In this document: in pieces, positions 53,778 through 63,400 of the stretch
Layout: each line of letters begins with the position of its first letter
How positions within the stretch are numbered: position 1 is the first letter of the stretch
NCBI RefSeq assembly: GCF_002368095.1
Contig: NZ_AP018227.1
Coordinates: forward strand, 608,488-672,487
Length of the DNA: 64,000 nt
Source: Calothrix parasitica NIES-267
GTDB lineage: Bacteria > Cyanobacteriota > Cyanobacteriia > Cyanobacteriales > Nostocaceae
Direction: 5' to 3'
Translations under genes and position numbers: made by a program
Notes under the pieces: generated by a model
What the model was told of the DNA's origin: nothing
Database searches by the model: none
Seen by the model: only the letters and a program-made list of their open reading frames with translations

Positions 53778-55541
53778 ATGCACGACTTAACTAAATTTAC
53801 CCTTAGAGATATGTCCGAGTGCGGTTTAGCATTACGACAAATCGCAGACAAAGCTAACTGCATGGAAGATGCTAGCAATCTGATTATCCAATATTTTTAC
53901 GACAATTTTATTGATAAAAATACTGGAGAAAAAAACTGCACTCTTGTACGCTTTTTTAAAACCCATCCTTATGGAAAACTAACTCCTGAATTGCAAGAAT
54001 ACGTGCGAGATATATTAGGTCAGAATAAAGTTGCGGATGATTTAAAATGTTTAACATTGTTTGCTACTGCTGGTGAACTTCCAGAATGGAATTCCCGCTA
54101 TAAATCTACAGGACATAAAGCAATACCTCTTGCAACTGAAGATGCAATAAATCGTATACCGATGATTTCGCAATTAATTAAACAGCTTGGGTTAAATCCA
54201 GGAATAATTGTACAACCCGAGTCTGGTTTGTTGATTGATAGCGAACAACAGATGTACAACGTTTTTTACGTCAAAGATGCTTTAGGTAGTCCCCATATTC
54301 CTTCCCAAGATTCATTTGTAATTCCATTTGGAGTTAAATCTGTAATTGGGTTTGGGGGATTATTACCTAGCGGTGATATGTTTACCGTTTTAATGTTTTT
54401 AAAGGTAATTGTTCCACAAACAATTGTAGAACTAATACGTCCTTTAGCTCTGAATGTGAAAACAGCTATTTTGCCATTTGATAATGGTATCTTTTTCCAA
54501 GATTTTAATCATAATGTAATAAATCAAGATAGTAACTGTAATGAATTGCAGCGTTTAAATTCTCAAATTGGTACTTTGAATCAACTGTTGAATGTTTCCG
54601 AAAAATCTACAATTACTCAATCAGACCGATTAGAAAAAGCAATCACTAATCTCGAACAAACTTTGAGTCAGCTTAAGAAAACCCAAATTCAACTAGTTCA
54701 TAATGAAAAAATGTCTAGTTTAGGTCAAATGGTCGCAGGTATTGCTCATGAAATTAATAATCCTGTTAACTTTGTTCATGGTAATCTTTCCTATACAGAA
54801 GAATACAGTCAAAGTTTGATTAAATTAATCGAAATATATCAACAGCAATATCCTGATTACTCAGAAAAAATTAACCAGGATATTGATTTTGAGGAATTAG
54901 ATTTTATTAAGGGAGACTTTTCCAAAATTATTCAGTCAATGAAAGTTGGAACGGAACGGATTAAAGAAATTGTTCAATCCTTAAGACTTTTTTCCCGCTT
55001 AGACGAAGCAGAAATTAAACAAGTTGATATTCATCAAGGTATTGATAGTACTTTAATGATTTTACAAAGTCGTTTAAAAGCTCAGCTTAGTCATCCGAAT
55101 ATTGAAGTAATTAAAGAATATGGTCACTTACCAAAAGTCAATTGCTATCCCGGTCAATTAAACCAGGTATTCATGAATATTCTTGCTAATGCAATTGATG
55201 CTTTAGAAGAACAAATAGGTAATAGAGGATGGTCTACAGAAAATAGTCACGAAGACATATTTCAAGCTTGTCAAATTTGTATTCGTACCGAAGTAGTCGA
55301 TAAAAAATATATCTCTATTAGTATTTCTGATAATGGGTCTGGGATGAATGAAGAAATTATTTCCAAGCTATTTGACCCGTTTTTTACCACTAAGGAAGTA
55401 GGTAAAGGAACGGGATTAGGTTTATCTATTAGTCATCAAATTATAGTAGAAAAACATGGGGGTAAACTTATCTGTAATTCCGCATCTGGAAAAGGTACAG
55501 AATTTATCATCGTGCTTCCTATTGACTTGCTTCATAAATAA
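53778..55541 (+). CDS. Sensor histidine kinase, cytoplasmic
   Basis: 587 residues, no transmembrane span. Residues 1-235 are a sensory region without a recognised PAS/GAF motif (conserved-looking NCTLVRFFKTHPYG, LFATAGELPEWNSRYKS, FVIPFGVKSVIGFGG). A coiled coil (about 255-310) leads to the dimerisation/phosphoacceptor H-box GIAHEINNPVNFVHGN, then the ATPase domain with N-box NQVFMNILANAIDALEEQ, ISDNGSGM, FFTTKEVGKGTGLGLSIS. This HK subtype (NPVNF H-box) is common in cyanobacteria. No response regulator is adjacent. It is divergent from the oxygenase cluster and may or may not control it. Confidence 0.9.
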   Translation: MHDLTKFTLRDMSECGLALRQIADKANCMEDASNLIIQYFYDNFIDKNTGEKNCTLVRFFKTHPYGKLTPELQEYVRDILGQNKVADDLKCLTLFATAGELPEWNSRYKSTGHKAIPLATEDAINRIPMISQLIKQLGLNPGIIVQPESGLLIDSEQQMYNVFYVKDALGSPHIPSQDSFVIPFGVKSVIGFGGLLPSGDMFTVLMFLKVIVPQTIVELIRPLALNVKTAILPFDNGIFFQDFNHNVINQDSNCNELQRLNSQIGTLNQLLNVSEKSTITQSDRLEKAITNLEQTLSQLKKTQIQLVHNEKMSSLGQMVAGIAHEINNPVNFVHGNLSYTEEYSQSLIKLIEIYQQQYPDYSEKINQDIDFEELDFIKGDFSKIIQSMKVGTERIKEIVQSLRLFSRLDEAEIKQVDIHQGIDSTLMILQSRLKAQLSHPNIEVIKEYGHLPKVNCYPGQLNQVFMNILANAIDALEEQIGNRGWSTENSHEDIFQACQICIRTEVVDKKYISISISDNGSGMNEEIISKLFDPFFTTKEVGKGTGLGLSISHQIIVEKHGGKLICNSASGKGTEFIIVLPIDLLHK

Positions 55542-55670
55542 ATTGTAGAAACGTAGCACTCCTACCTCTCATAACAGTTTCACAACAAGCAAAGGTTAAA
55601 GAATTGGTTTCAGTCTTAATCAATGTCCTAAATTAATTACGTATTACTATAATTTTGTAGAATATTAATC

Positions 55671-56804
55671 TTAATTTCTCTTTTTTAATTTTGCATTTAA
55701 TTTTGGTGTTTGACTTTCCCACAGACGAACTGTTTTATCAAAACCACCACTAGCAAGGGTTTTTCCGTCTGGGCTAAAAGCAAGAGAACTTACCCAGTCT
55801 GAATGTCCGTAAAGCTGACTCAACAAAGCACCCGTATTTAAATTCCAAATTTTAATCCCGTCTTTTCCGCTGGTCGCAAGGGTTTTTCCATCCGGGTTAA
55901 CCGCAATCGCAATCACTGAATTGGTATGTCCTCGAAAAGTTTGTAGTACTTTCCCTGAATTGAAATTCCACATTTTTACAGTGCGATCGCTACTAGCTGT
56001 AATTACATTATCTCCTGTCGGGGTAAAGGCTATAGCTTTAACTCCATTTTCGTGAGCTTTAAATCCACCGATTGCTCTTCCAGATTTTAAATCCCACAGT
56101 TTTACAACTCCTTTGCTATCACCGCTGACCAATCTTCTACCATCGGGACTAATAGCAACTGCATAAATTAAATCATTGAATCGCGTTAATGTTCCCAAAG
56201 GACGTTGCTGTAACAAATCCCATACCCGGATTCCATCCAAAGCACCGCTAACAAGAACTTTACTATCTGGGGTTACAGCTAATGATAGTACGTTACTGCT
56301 ATGTGCCCTAAAAGTACGAATAAATTTATAACTTTCCAGACTCCAAATATTAACAGTATTATCGGTACTGCTGCTAACCAAATGTCTACCGTCTGGAGAA
56401 ATTAATAGAGACTGTATGGATTCTTGATGCGCTTTTTTAATCTCACCCAAGCGCTTCTTTTTTTTCATGTTCCACAAACGAATAATCCCATCGTTGTTAG
56501 AACCACCACTTACGAGCATTCTACCGTCAGGACTAAAAGTTACAGATTTAACTGCTCCTTTGTGTCCGTTAAAAGTATGAGTTAATTTAGGGTTAGTAAA
56601 ATTATTTGTAGCAGTTTCACCAACAACCACTTGCGCTATAGCTGGTTTAATCGATGGTAAATTTGTAGTACCTACAATACTTATCGCACCGAATAATATC
56701 CCGGTTAACTTTTTTACTACAGATATTTTAGATATAGCCGAATTATTATTCAACTTTATAAAATCAAACTTTATAAATTTATCACTATCGCGTAAAATTT
56801 TCAT
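55671..56804 (-). CDS. WD40-repeat protein, probably exported
   Basis: About 377 residues from ATG 56804 (the open frame continues 57 codons upstream to 56975, less plausible). The N-terminus (KKLTGILFGAISIVGTTNLP, then AIAQ) looks like a signal peptide or single anchor. Seven WD40 repeats follow, each with SPDG...SGG/SS...I-x-x-W: for example VTFSPDGRMLVSGGSNNDGI and LAFSPDGKTLASGGFDKTVR. These form a seven-bladed propeller that scaffolds protein interactions. The periplasmic location is inference. Confidence 0.85.
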   Translation of the reverse strand: MKILRDSDKFIKFDFIKLNNNSAISKISVVKKLTGILFGAISIVGTTNLPSIKPAIAQVVVGETATNNFTNPKLTHTFNGHKGAVKSVTFSPDGRMLVSGGSNNDGIIRLWNMKKKKRLGEIKKAHQESIQSLLISPDGRHLVSSSTDNTVNIWSLESYKFIRTFRAHSSNVLSLAVTPDSKVLVSGALDGIRVWDLLQQRPLGTLTRFNDLIYAVAISPDGRRLVSGDSKGVVKLWDLKSGRAIGGFKAHENGVKAIAFTPTGDNVITASSDRTVKMWNFNSGKVLQTFRGHTNSVIAIAVNPDGKTLATSGKDGIKIWNLNTGALLSQLYGHSDWVSSLAFSPDGKTLASGGFDKTVRLWESQTPKLNAKLKKRN

Positions 56805-57040
56805 AATTGAGAAATTCTCTAAGCAAATACCCTTAAAAATCGTAAAAGAGGGTTTCCCTTCCTTCACACCTATTTTGCATGTTTCTTCACAGGATTGCCA
56901 ATAGAGAAAAATTGCTGATAATTGATATTTTTTTGTTAAACTTTTCACTAGAACATTAAAGACGCTGCAATGCAACGTCTTTACATCATTTCTGCATGTT
57001 TCTATCTAACCTTTGACCTTTGACCTTTGACCCTTCAAGG

Positions 57041-57343
57041 CTACTGTGGTGGTTTCTTCTTAGAAATACTCAACATTGGCAAAGAAGATTTTGATTTTGA
57101 AGAATGGTCTGTTAAATATAACTGCTTCACAGGTTCTTCAACTGGTACTGAAGGGTTTTGTTGAACTCGCAACCACCTTATTATCAAAGCAGTTCCAGCG
57201 GTTCCCAAACCAAAAAGAAACAGTGCCCAACTGTCATCAAATCCACCAATTAACGCATCCACTATTCCCATCGTAATTAATATGGTAATTATGGGTTCTT
57301 TGCGATAGGCTGATTTTACAATACGAGGAAATACTGCATTCAT
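57041..57343 (-). CDS. Small membrane protein, unknown
   Basis: 100 residues. One to two hydrophobic segments (about 18-35 TILITMGIVDALIGG and 40-60 ALFLFGLGTAGTALIIRWL), then a Ser/Lys/Pro-rich tail ending KSSLPMLSISKKKPPQ. N-terminal MNAVFPRIVKSAYRKEPIIT. I do not recognise a family. It lies downstream of hli, between it and the WD40 gene, on the same strand. Confidence 0.6.
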   Translation of the reverse strand: MNAVFPRIVKSAYRKEPIITILITMGIVDALIGGFDDSWALFLFGLGTAGTALIIRWLRVQQNPSVPVEEPVKQLYLTDHSSKSKSSLPMLSISKKKPPQ

Positions 57344-57772
57344 AGTTGCGTGTCTTCAGTTCCCCTTTAGTATAAGTTTACTAATATAGCGATATTGCAT
57401 TATAAGCGCTTTATATCAAAGCATTAATACTATTATAGATTTATTCAACAGGCAAGTAAGGAATTCCCCAACTTTATTAAAAGTTTAGTTTTTATTAACT
57501 CTAACTATTATCTCTCGTTCTTATCTTTATTTGCAAGCTTAGAATAACACTTATATCTAAGAGAGGGAATAGGGGATAGGGAACAGGGAATAAGTAATAA
57601 TAATGAGAAGAAGAAAAATTTTATATTCAACAGTATTTTTGAGTAAGTGAAAAAACCAGGTTTCTGGATATACAAACAAATTTTCTTAACTTTGATGTTA
57701 TCAAGAAACCCGGCTTTTGTTCTCTATGCAAGATATAGCTCACAAAATATTAGATTAACTTTCGCCTTCAGA
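57344..57772. other. Gap with hairpin repeat copy
   Basis: AT-rich, no gene. Includes GGGATAGGGAACAGGGAATA-type short repeats near 57560-57590 and the AAACC(A/C)GG hairpin copy at 57652-57717. Confidence 0.55.
57652..57717. repeat. AAACCCGGTTTCT hairpin, copy 3
   Basis: AAACCAGGTTTCTG and AGAAACCCGGCTTT form an imperfect inverted pair, 66 bp across, the same family as 22141-22207 and 48936-49003. Confidence 0.65.
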
Positions 57773-57949
57773 CTACCTTAGTCCCAACCACGCTAAAACA
57801 CCTTGATTGGTTATACATTCGATTGCCACCATAATCATAAAACCAATCATCGCCGCTCTTCCATTCAAACGCTCAGCATACTCATTAAAGCCTAGTTTTG
57901 GCTCTTCTAGCTTTGGTGGAACGCTCGGTTGCGGTTGTTGTGCTGTCAT
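57773..57949 (-). CDS. hli: High-light-inducible protein (Hlip/SCP)
   Basis: 58 residues from ATG 57949; AAGGAGAT lies upstream. A single chlorophyll-a/b-binding-like helix with the ELIP/Hlip motif AERLNGRAAMIGFMIMVAIE (E-R-x-N-G-R-x-A-M-x-G). Such proteins bind chlorophyll and carotenoid in the thylakoid membrane and protect photosystem assembly intermediates under stress. The frame reaches seven codons further upstream (MYKEIFF), without a ribosome site. Confidence 0.93.
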   Translation of the reverse strand: MTAQQPQPSVPPKLEEPKLGFNEYAERLNGRAAMIGFMIMVAIECITNQGVLAWLGLR

Positions 57950-58244
57950 GAAAAATATCTCCTTATACAAAACTGAGCTTGTTTACCTGATTTTTATCGA
58001 AATGCTTAAACTAAGCAAGACTCAAAATCGAGATAATCTAGTAACTTATTTACAAAATTTTACTATTTTTTATATAACGTAACAAGCCTGCGACCTAAGT
58101 AAAAAAGACCGATGGGGAGGTTATTTGAAGAATTTAGGATACATAACATCAAAATAGTAGTAATTAATTCAGCATGGCTGCCATTAAATTGACAGACTAC
58201 AGTTAAAGCAACATTAAAACTGTAAGTTAAATTAGGGGCAATAC

Positions 58245-59333
58245 ATGGAAATCGGTGTTCCCAAGGAAACAAAAGATAGAGAGTTTCGAGTGGGGTTGAG
58301 TCCTTCCAGCGTCCGGGTGTTAAAGGAAGCGGGTCATAATATCTTTGTTGAAACTCAAGCTGGTGCTGGTGCTGGATTTACCGACGATGATTACGCAAGT
58401 GCGGGTGCATCAATAGTCACTACGCCCCTATCTGCTTGGAATCGTGAATTGATTGTCAAAGTCAAAGAACCACTACAAGCAGAATATAAATTTTTGCAAA
58501 AAGGACAATTACTATTTACTTATTTACATTTAGCAGCAGATAGAAAATTAACCGAGCATTTAATTGATTGTGGTGTGACCGCTATTGCTTACGAAACAGT
58601 TGAGCAAACTGGTGCTAATAAGTTACCTTTACTTACTCCCATGAGTATAATTGCCGGTCGGCTTTCGGTACAGTTTGGTGCTAGATATCTTGAGAGTCAG
58701 CAAGGTGGTAGAGGTGTACTTTTAGGTGGGGTTCCCGGAGTTAAACCGGGTAAAGTCGCAATCTTAGGTGGTGGTGTAGTTGGTACCGAAGCCGCAAAAA
58801 TCGCCGTCGGTATGGGTGCTACAGTACAAATATTAGATATAAACGTCGAACGCTTATCTTATTTAGAGACTTTATTTGGTTCTAGAGTTGAACTGCTTCA
58901 TAGTAATTCTGCTTATATTGAAGAAGTAGTTCCTCAAGCAGATTTACTTATAGGAGCAGTTTTAGTTTTAGGAAGACGAGCACCTACTTTAGTATCTCGC
59001 GAATTGGTTAAAAAAATGAATCCCGGTACGGTAATTGTAGATGTTGCAGTTGACCAAGGTGGATGTATCGAAACTCTGCATCCTACATCTCATACAAATC
59101 CGGTGTATGAAGAAGAAGGAGTATTGCATTATGGAGTACCAAATATGCCAGGAGCAGTACCAAGGAGTGCAACTCAAGCATTGAATAATAGTACTTTACC
59201 TTATGTAAAGCAGTTAGCTAATGAAGGTGTGAAAGCATTGGTTAATAATTCAGCATTGGCTAAAGGATTGAACGTAGACCATCATAAAATTGTGCATCCA
59301 GCAGTGCAAGAAGTATTTCCCGATTTGATTTAG
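58245..59333 (+). CDS. ald: Alanine dehydrogenase
   Basis: NAD-dependent interconversion of L-alanine and pyruvate + ammonium. 362 residues. Family blocks: [20 protein letters not shown], the catalytic Lys in [11 protein letters not shown], His in [14 protein letters not shown]-binding [20 protein letters not shown], and [15 protein letters not shown] 58245 gives the canonical N-terminus. In heterocystous cyanobacteria alanine dehydrogenase is linked to nitrogen metabolism in diazotrophic filaments. Downstream is a long repeat-filled gap. Confidence 0.96.
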   Translation: MEIGVPKETKDREFRVGLSPSSVRVLKEAGHNIFVETQAGAGAGFTDDDYASAGASIVTTPLSAWNRELIVKVKEPLQAEYKFLQKGQLLFTYLHLAADRKLTEHLIDCGVTAIAYETVEQTGANKLPLLTPMSIIAGRLSVQFGARYLESQQGGRGVLLGGVPGVKPGKVAILGGGVVGTEAAKIAVGMGATVQILDINVERLSYLETLFGSRVELLHSNSAYIEEVVPQADLLIGAVLVLGRRAPTLVSRELVKKMNPGTVIVDVAVDQGGCIETLHPTSHTNPVYEEEGVLHYGVPNMPGAVPRSATQALNNSTLPYVKQLANEGVKALVNNSALAKGLNVDHHKIVHPAVQEVFPDLI

Positions 59334-59368
59334 TTTAATTTGCATTTTGTAGGGGAGGCAAGTTGGGA

Positions 59369-59411
59369 GGACACTGCGTTGCGGAGGTTCCCTCCGTTAT
59401 AGCAAGTGTCC
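59369..59411. repeat. Hairpin GGACACT/AGTGTCC carrying a 29-bp palindromic insert
   Basis: GGACACT and AGTGTCC close a stem whose loop is a 29-base sequence (59376-59404) containing TTGCGGAGGTTCCCTCCGTT. The same 29-base unit, with two differences, sits in the loop of a different hairpin at 60218-60246. A 19-base block just downstream (59412-59430) is shared with the 31970-32295 element. Confidence 0.7.
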
Positions 59412-59559
59412 GGGTGTAGATTTTCTTCCCCCAATATTGTCGTTGTGTTACGGCTTTTGATATCTTGTTTTCAATCAATAAATTGAAATTGCCGTAATGC
59501 ATCATTTAAATTTTTGATTACATAAAGAAAAAGAACGCATATTGATTGGTAGGCGTAAC

Positions 59560-59685
59560 GAATTGAACTACCGCTGCGCTTGATTCTATTGCGTAGAGAC
59601 AGGCTATGAAAATCATTTTTTTTAATCTCAAATAGTAATAGCCTGCCACAGGAGCCGCTTCGCTAATAGAATCATAGTTCAATTC
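59560..59685. mobile_element. 126-bp palindromic element with GAATTGAACTA ends
   Basis: GAATTGAACTA / TAGTTCAATTC terminal repeats, with GATTCTATT / AATAGAATC and CAGGCTAT / ATAGCCTG pairs inside, so nearly the whole element folds on itself. No coding capacity; MITE-like. Confidence 0.7.
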
Positions 59686-60161
59686 TGAAATTGGATAAAA
59701 TTAACAATCTTCTTAAAACTGAATAGACCTATGTCGTTATTTCAAAAAATTTAAAATCAACAATAATGTCCCAACAGACTGTACATATTTTTTGACCACA
59801 TAGGCGATACATAACTTTTCGACACATTTGGAAAATCGTTATCTTAATGATAATTTCTGCAATAATAATGATAATTAATCCTAACAATCGGGGTAAATAT
59901 ATTTTTTTATGACAATTTTCTCCAGTAATTTGTATTTAGATATATTTACATTGAGTTAAATTAAGATAAAAAAGTATTTGATACTAAATTTTTGATAATA
60001 ATTAAGTGTTTGTACTTTTGACAAAATTAATTTACTATCGTTGTGATTGCGAGTTTGAAATAGATTTAGTAATTCATCTGTAATTTCATGACTGTATTTT
60101 GCTCAACTTGATAAAAGATATAAAATCAGCATTTTTAGAGTCGCGGTAAAAATAGAAGGAG

Positions 60162-60312
60162 TATAGCAGTTCTCAGTTGGATAGAATACACCCCTCTCCG
60201 CTGACTTGGAGAGCAATGCGTTGCGGAGGTTCCCTCCGTTGAAGCAATTGCGGGAGAGGGGCTGGGGGTGAGGTCTATCAAGGTGTATTTCACCCAACCG
60301 AAAAACGCTATA
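60162..60312. mobile_element. Triple-nested palindromic element
   Basis: Outer ends TATAGCAGTTCTCAGTTGG and CCAACCGAAAAACGCTATA are imperfect inverted repeats continuing through GAATACACC / GGTGTATTTC. Inside lies a CCCCTCTCC / GGAGAGGGG repeat, and inside that the 29-base unit (60218-60246) enclosed by GCAAT / ATTGC. Three layers of insertion can be read. No coding capacity. Confidence 0.7.
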
Positions 60313-60450
60313 GAATTTTTTAAACTATTCATCATAAATTAACTAATTAATGAATGCGAGCTAACCCGATAACAGACAGAAAATAATATTACAAGTTAAT
60401 ATAAGCAGCATCACACAAGCTTGATATAATTTCTTCTCAAAATAATAGTG

Positions 60451-63400
60451 ATGCTAGATTTAGGAATATTAATTGATTTACTTGGTATCACGATTCCGAT
60501 TAAAAAGTTTCAACGTAATGAAAGAATAATTCAAATACTAAAACAATACAATCTTGACCCAGAACATCCACCAGAAGATTTCAACGGGATTTATGTTTAT
60601 ACCTTGGTTGAATACGGTTTAGGTAAACCAAAACCATTATTAAAAATTTTTCGTCAGGAAGAAATTAAAACAGCTTTTCGCGAAGCTTTTGATGCTAATA
60701 ACCCGACAATTCTTCTCAGTTCGGTTGATAGTTTTTTAGATGCTTATAAACTTGGTGATGATATTAAAGCTTTAAATATTGATATTAAAAGAGAATTAGC
60801 AGCTTTTGCAGCAATATTTATTGAAGTTGCCAAAAAGACCAGAAATCCAGCGGAAGTTTTAACTAGTCAAGAAATTAATTCCTTACATCAGCGAGTGATT
60901 AATTTACAGGAAAGGTTGGATAGATTACCAACTTTGGAAGGAATTAGAAGCGAAATTGCTCGGTTGTTACCGGGGGATGAAAAAGACAAGGAGAGAGGGG
61001 GAAAGGGAGACAAGGGGAATCTGATTTTATTTAGTTTTTCTCAACAGATGAAAGGTTGGTTTGAAACGTTGGGTTATCGGTTTGAGAAGTATGAGGTTTG
61101 GGAAGACAATTATTTTGAATGGGTAATTCATATTCCGGTTAGACGAAATCGATACGACCGGGTTTTGGTTCGGGGAATTGCTGGAGAAGCTGGTTTAAGT
61201 GATGTCATGTCTTTGGGTCGGTCGGTGGATGAGCAAAAGACTGATGAAGGTTGGTTGGTAGCAGCGAGAAGGGTTTCCAGAGCAGCGAGAGATGAAGTTG
61301 ATAAGGAAGAAAATCGTCATTTGGAATGCTATAGTTTTGACGAATTAATTGACCAAGATGCCGATTTTGAAGATTATCTCGATTGGTTGGAGGAGGAAGT
61401 TAAACGTCGGGGAATTGATAGGAAATATGTGTCTTTAGCTTGTACGAAGGAAGAAATTGATTTTTCGACTAAACGTCGAATTGGTGTGAGTCGTTACGAC
61501 GAGCGAGATGGTTGGATTGATGGTTATCTCGATACTTGGTTGGATGACCCAGCTAAGGAACATATTTCGATTTTGGGAGAATTCGGAACTGGTAAAACTT
61601 GGTTTTCGTTTCATTATGCTTGGATAGCTTTACAAAGATATCGGGATGCTCAGAAAAGAGGTGTGGAGCGTCCCCGTTTACCGTTGATAATTACTTTGCG
61701 AGATTATGCGAAAGCTTTGAATGTTGAGAATGTTTTGGCTGGATTCTTTTTTACTCAGCACAATATTCGGTTGAATAGCGAAGTATTTGAGCAGCTTAAT
61801 AGTATGGGGAAACTGTTGTTGATATTTGACGGTTTCGATGAGATGGCTGCTAAAGTTGATAAACAGCAGATGGTAAATAACTTTTGGGAATTAGCTAAAG
61901 TAGTGGCTCCCGGAGCTAAAGTGATTTTAACCTGTCGTACCGAACATTTTCCCGAAGCTAAGGAAGGGAGAGCTTTATTAAATGCAGAATTACAAGCTTC
62001 CGTTGCGAATTTGACCGGAGAAACACCGCAATTTGAAGTATTGGAGTTGGAGAAATTTAACGACGAACAAATTCGTCAGGTTTTATCCCATGAATCCGAA
62101 AGCGGAACGGTTGAGAAAGTTATGGGTAATTCTCAGCTTTTGGATTTAGCACGTCGTCCGGTAATGACGGATTTGATTATAGAAGCATTACCGGAAATTG
62201 AAGCAGGTAAACCAGTGGATATGTCGCGGGTTTATTTGTATGCTGTCCGACGGAAGATGGAAAGAGATATTAAATCCGAACGTACTTTTACATCTTTAGC
62301 AGATAAGCTTTATTTTCTGTGCGAACTAGCTTGGGAAATGCTTTCTACAGACCAGATGAGTTTGAATTATCGGTTATTTCCCAATCGGATTCGACAGTTA
62401 TTCGGTGATGTGGTCAAAGAACAGAAAGATTTAGACCACTGGCATTATGACATGATGGGACAAACGATGTTAGTGCGGAATGCTGAAGGTGACTATACTC
62501 CCGCTCATCGTTCTTTGCTAGAGTTTTTCGTTGCTTATAAATTTGCTGGGGAATTAGGAATATTAGCGGATGATTTTGTGGAAGTTGTTCGGGAACAGTT
62601 TGATGGAAGTAATCCGGTATCGGAACAGTTATATAAATGGGGAGAATATTTTCAACGAAATCGGGATAATCATCAAAAAACTCTAGTGCTAGGGTTTGAA
62701 AGTGAATTTTTGGAGAAATTGAAAGAGACATTTGGATATCAACTTTTGACTAAAGCGGTTTTGGATTTATTGGTAGGGATGGTTGATAAAAAGAATGGTG
62801 TTGAGAAGTTGTTGGGAGTGATTGAGGAGACGAAGGGGAAGAGTGAGAAAGAAGTTGGTTATGTTGGGGGGAATGCTGTCACCTTGATAGTGAAAGTTGA
62901 TAATACAGCTTTGGAAGGGAAGGATTTATCGGGTGCTGTGATTAAGGGAGGGAATTTCAGCGATGCAATTTTGTCTAATGTCAATTTTGAAGAGACAAAT
63001 TTAGTAGATTGTGAATTTACAAAACCTTTTGGTTTAGTTATATCTTTAGCATTCAGTCCAGATGATAAATTACTGGTAACTGGTGGTGGTGATGGTGAAA
63101 TTCGTTTTTGGGAAGTAGATTCTGGTAAACAAATTTCTAGTTTTAGAGCGCATAATAATTGGATTAGCTGGATTGCTTTTAGTCCCGACGGGAAAATACT
63201 TGCTAGTAGTAGTCGTTCGAGTGTTATCAAATTATGGGATTTTAAAACTGGAGAGCCTTTAAGAACTTTAAGGGGACACACTGACAAAGCACGACAAATA
63301 TCTTTTAATCACAGTGGTACTATTCTTGTAAGCAGTAGTGATGATTTAACAATAAAACTTTGGGATGTTAGTACGGGAAAATGCATAAATACCTTACAAG

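Larger units (their letters stand above)
59334..60450. other. Repeat- and MITE-rich gap
   Basis: No gene in about 1.1 kb. Contains three palindromic elements (59369-59411, 59560-59685, 60162-60312) and AT-rich spacers. Minus-strand open frames at 60103-60335 arise from the element and are not genes. Confidence 0.65.

Noticed and set aside
60103-60335. Two minus-strand frames of 64-66 codons
   Set aside because: Both are translations of the nested palindromic element.
62414-63287. Two minus-strand frames opposite the NACHT gene
   Set aside because: Shadows of a continuous plus-strand gene with clear NACHT and WD40 motifs.
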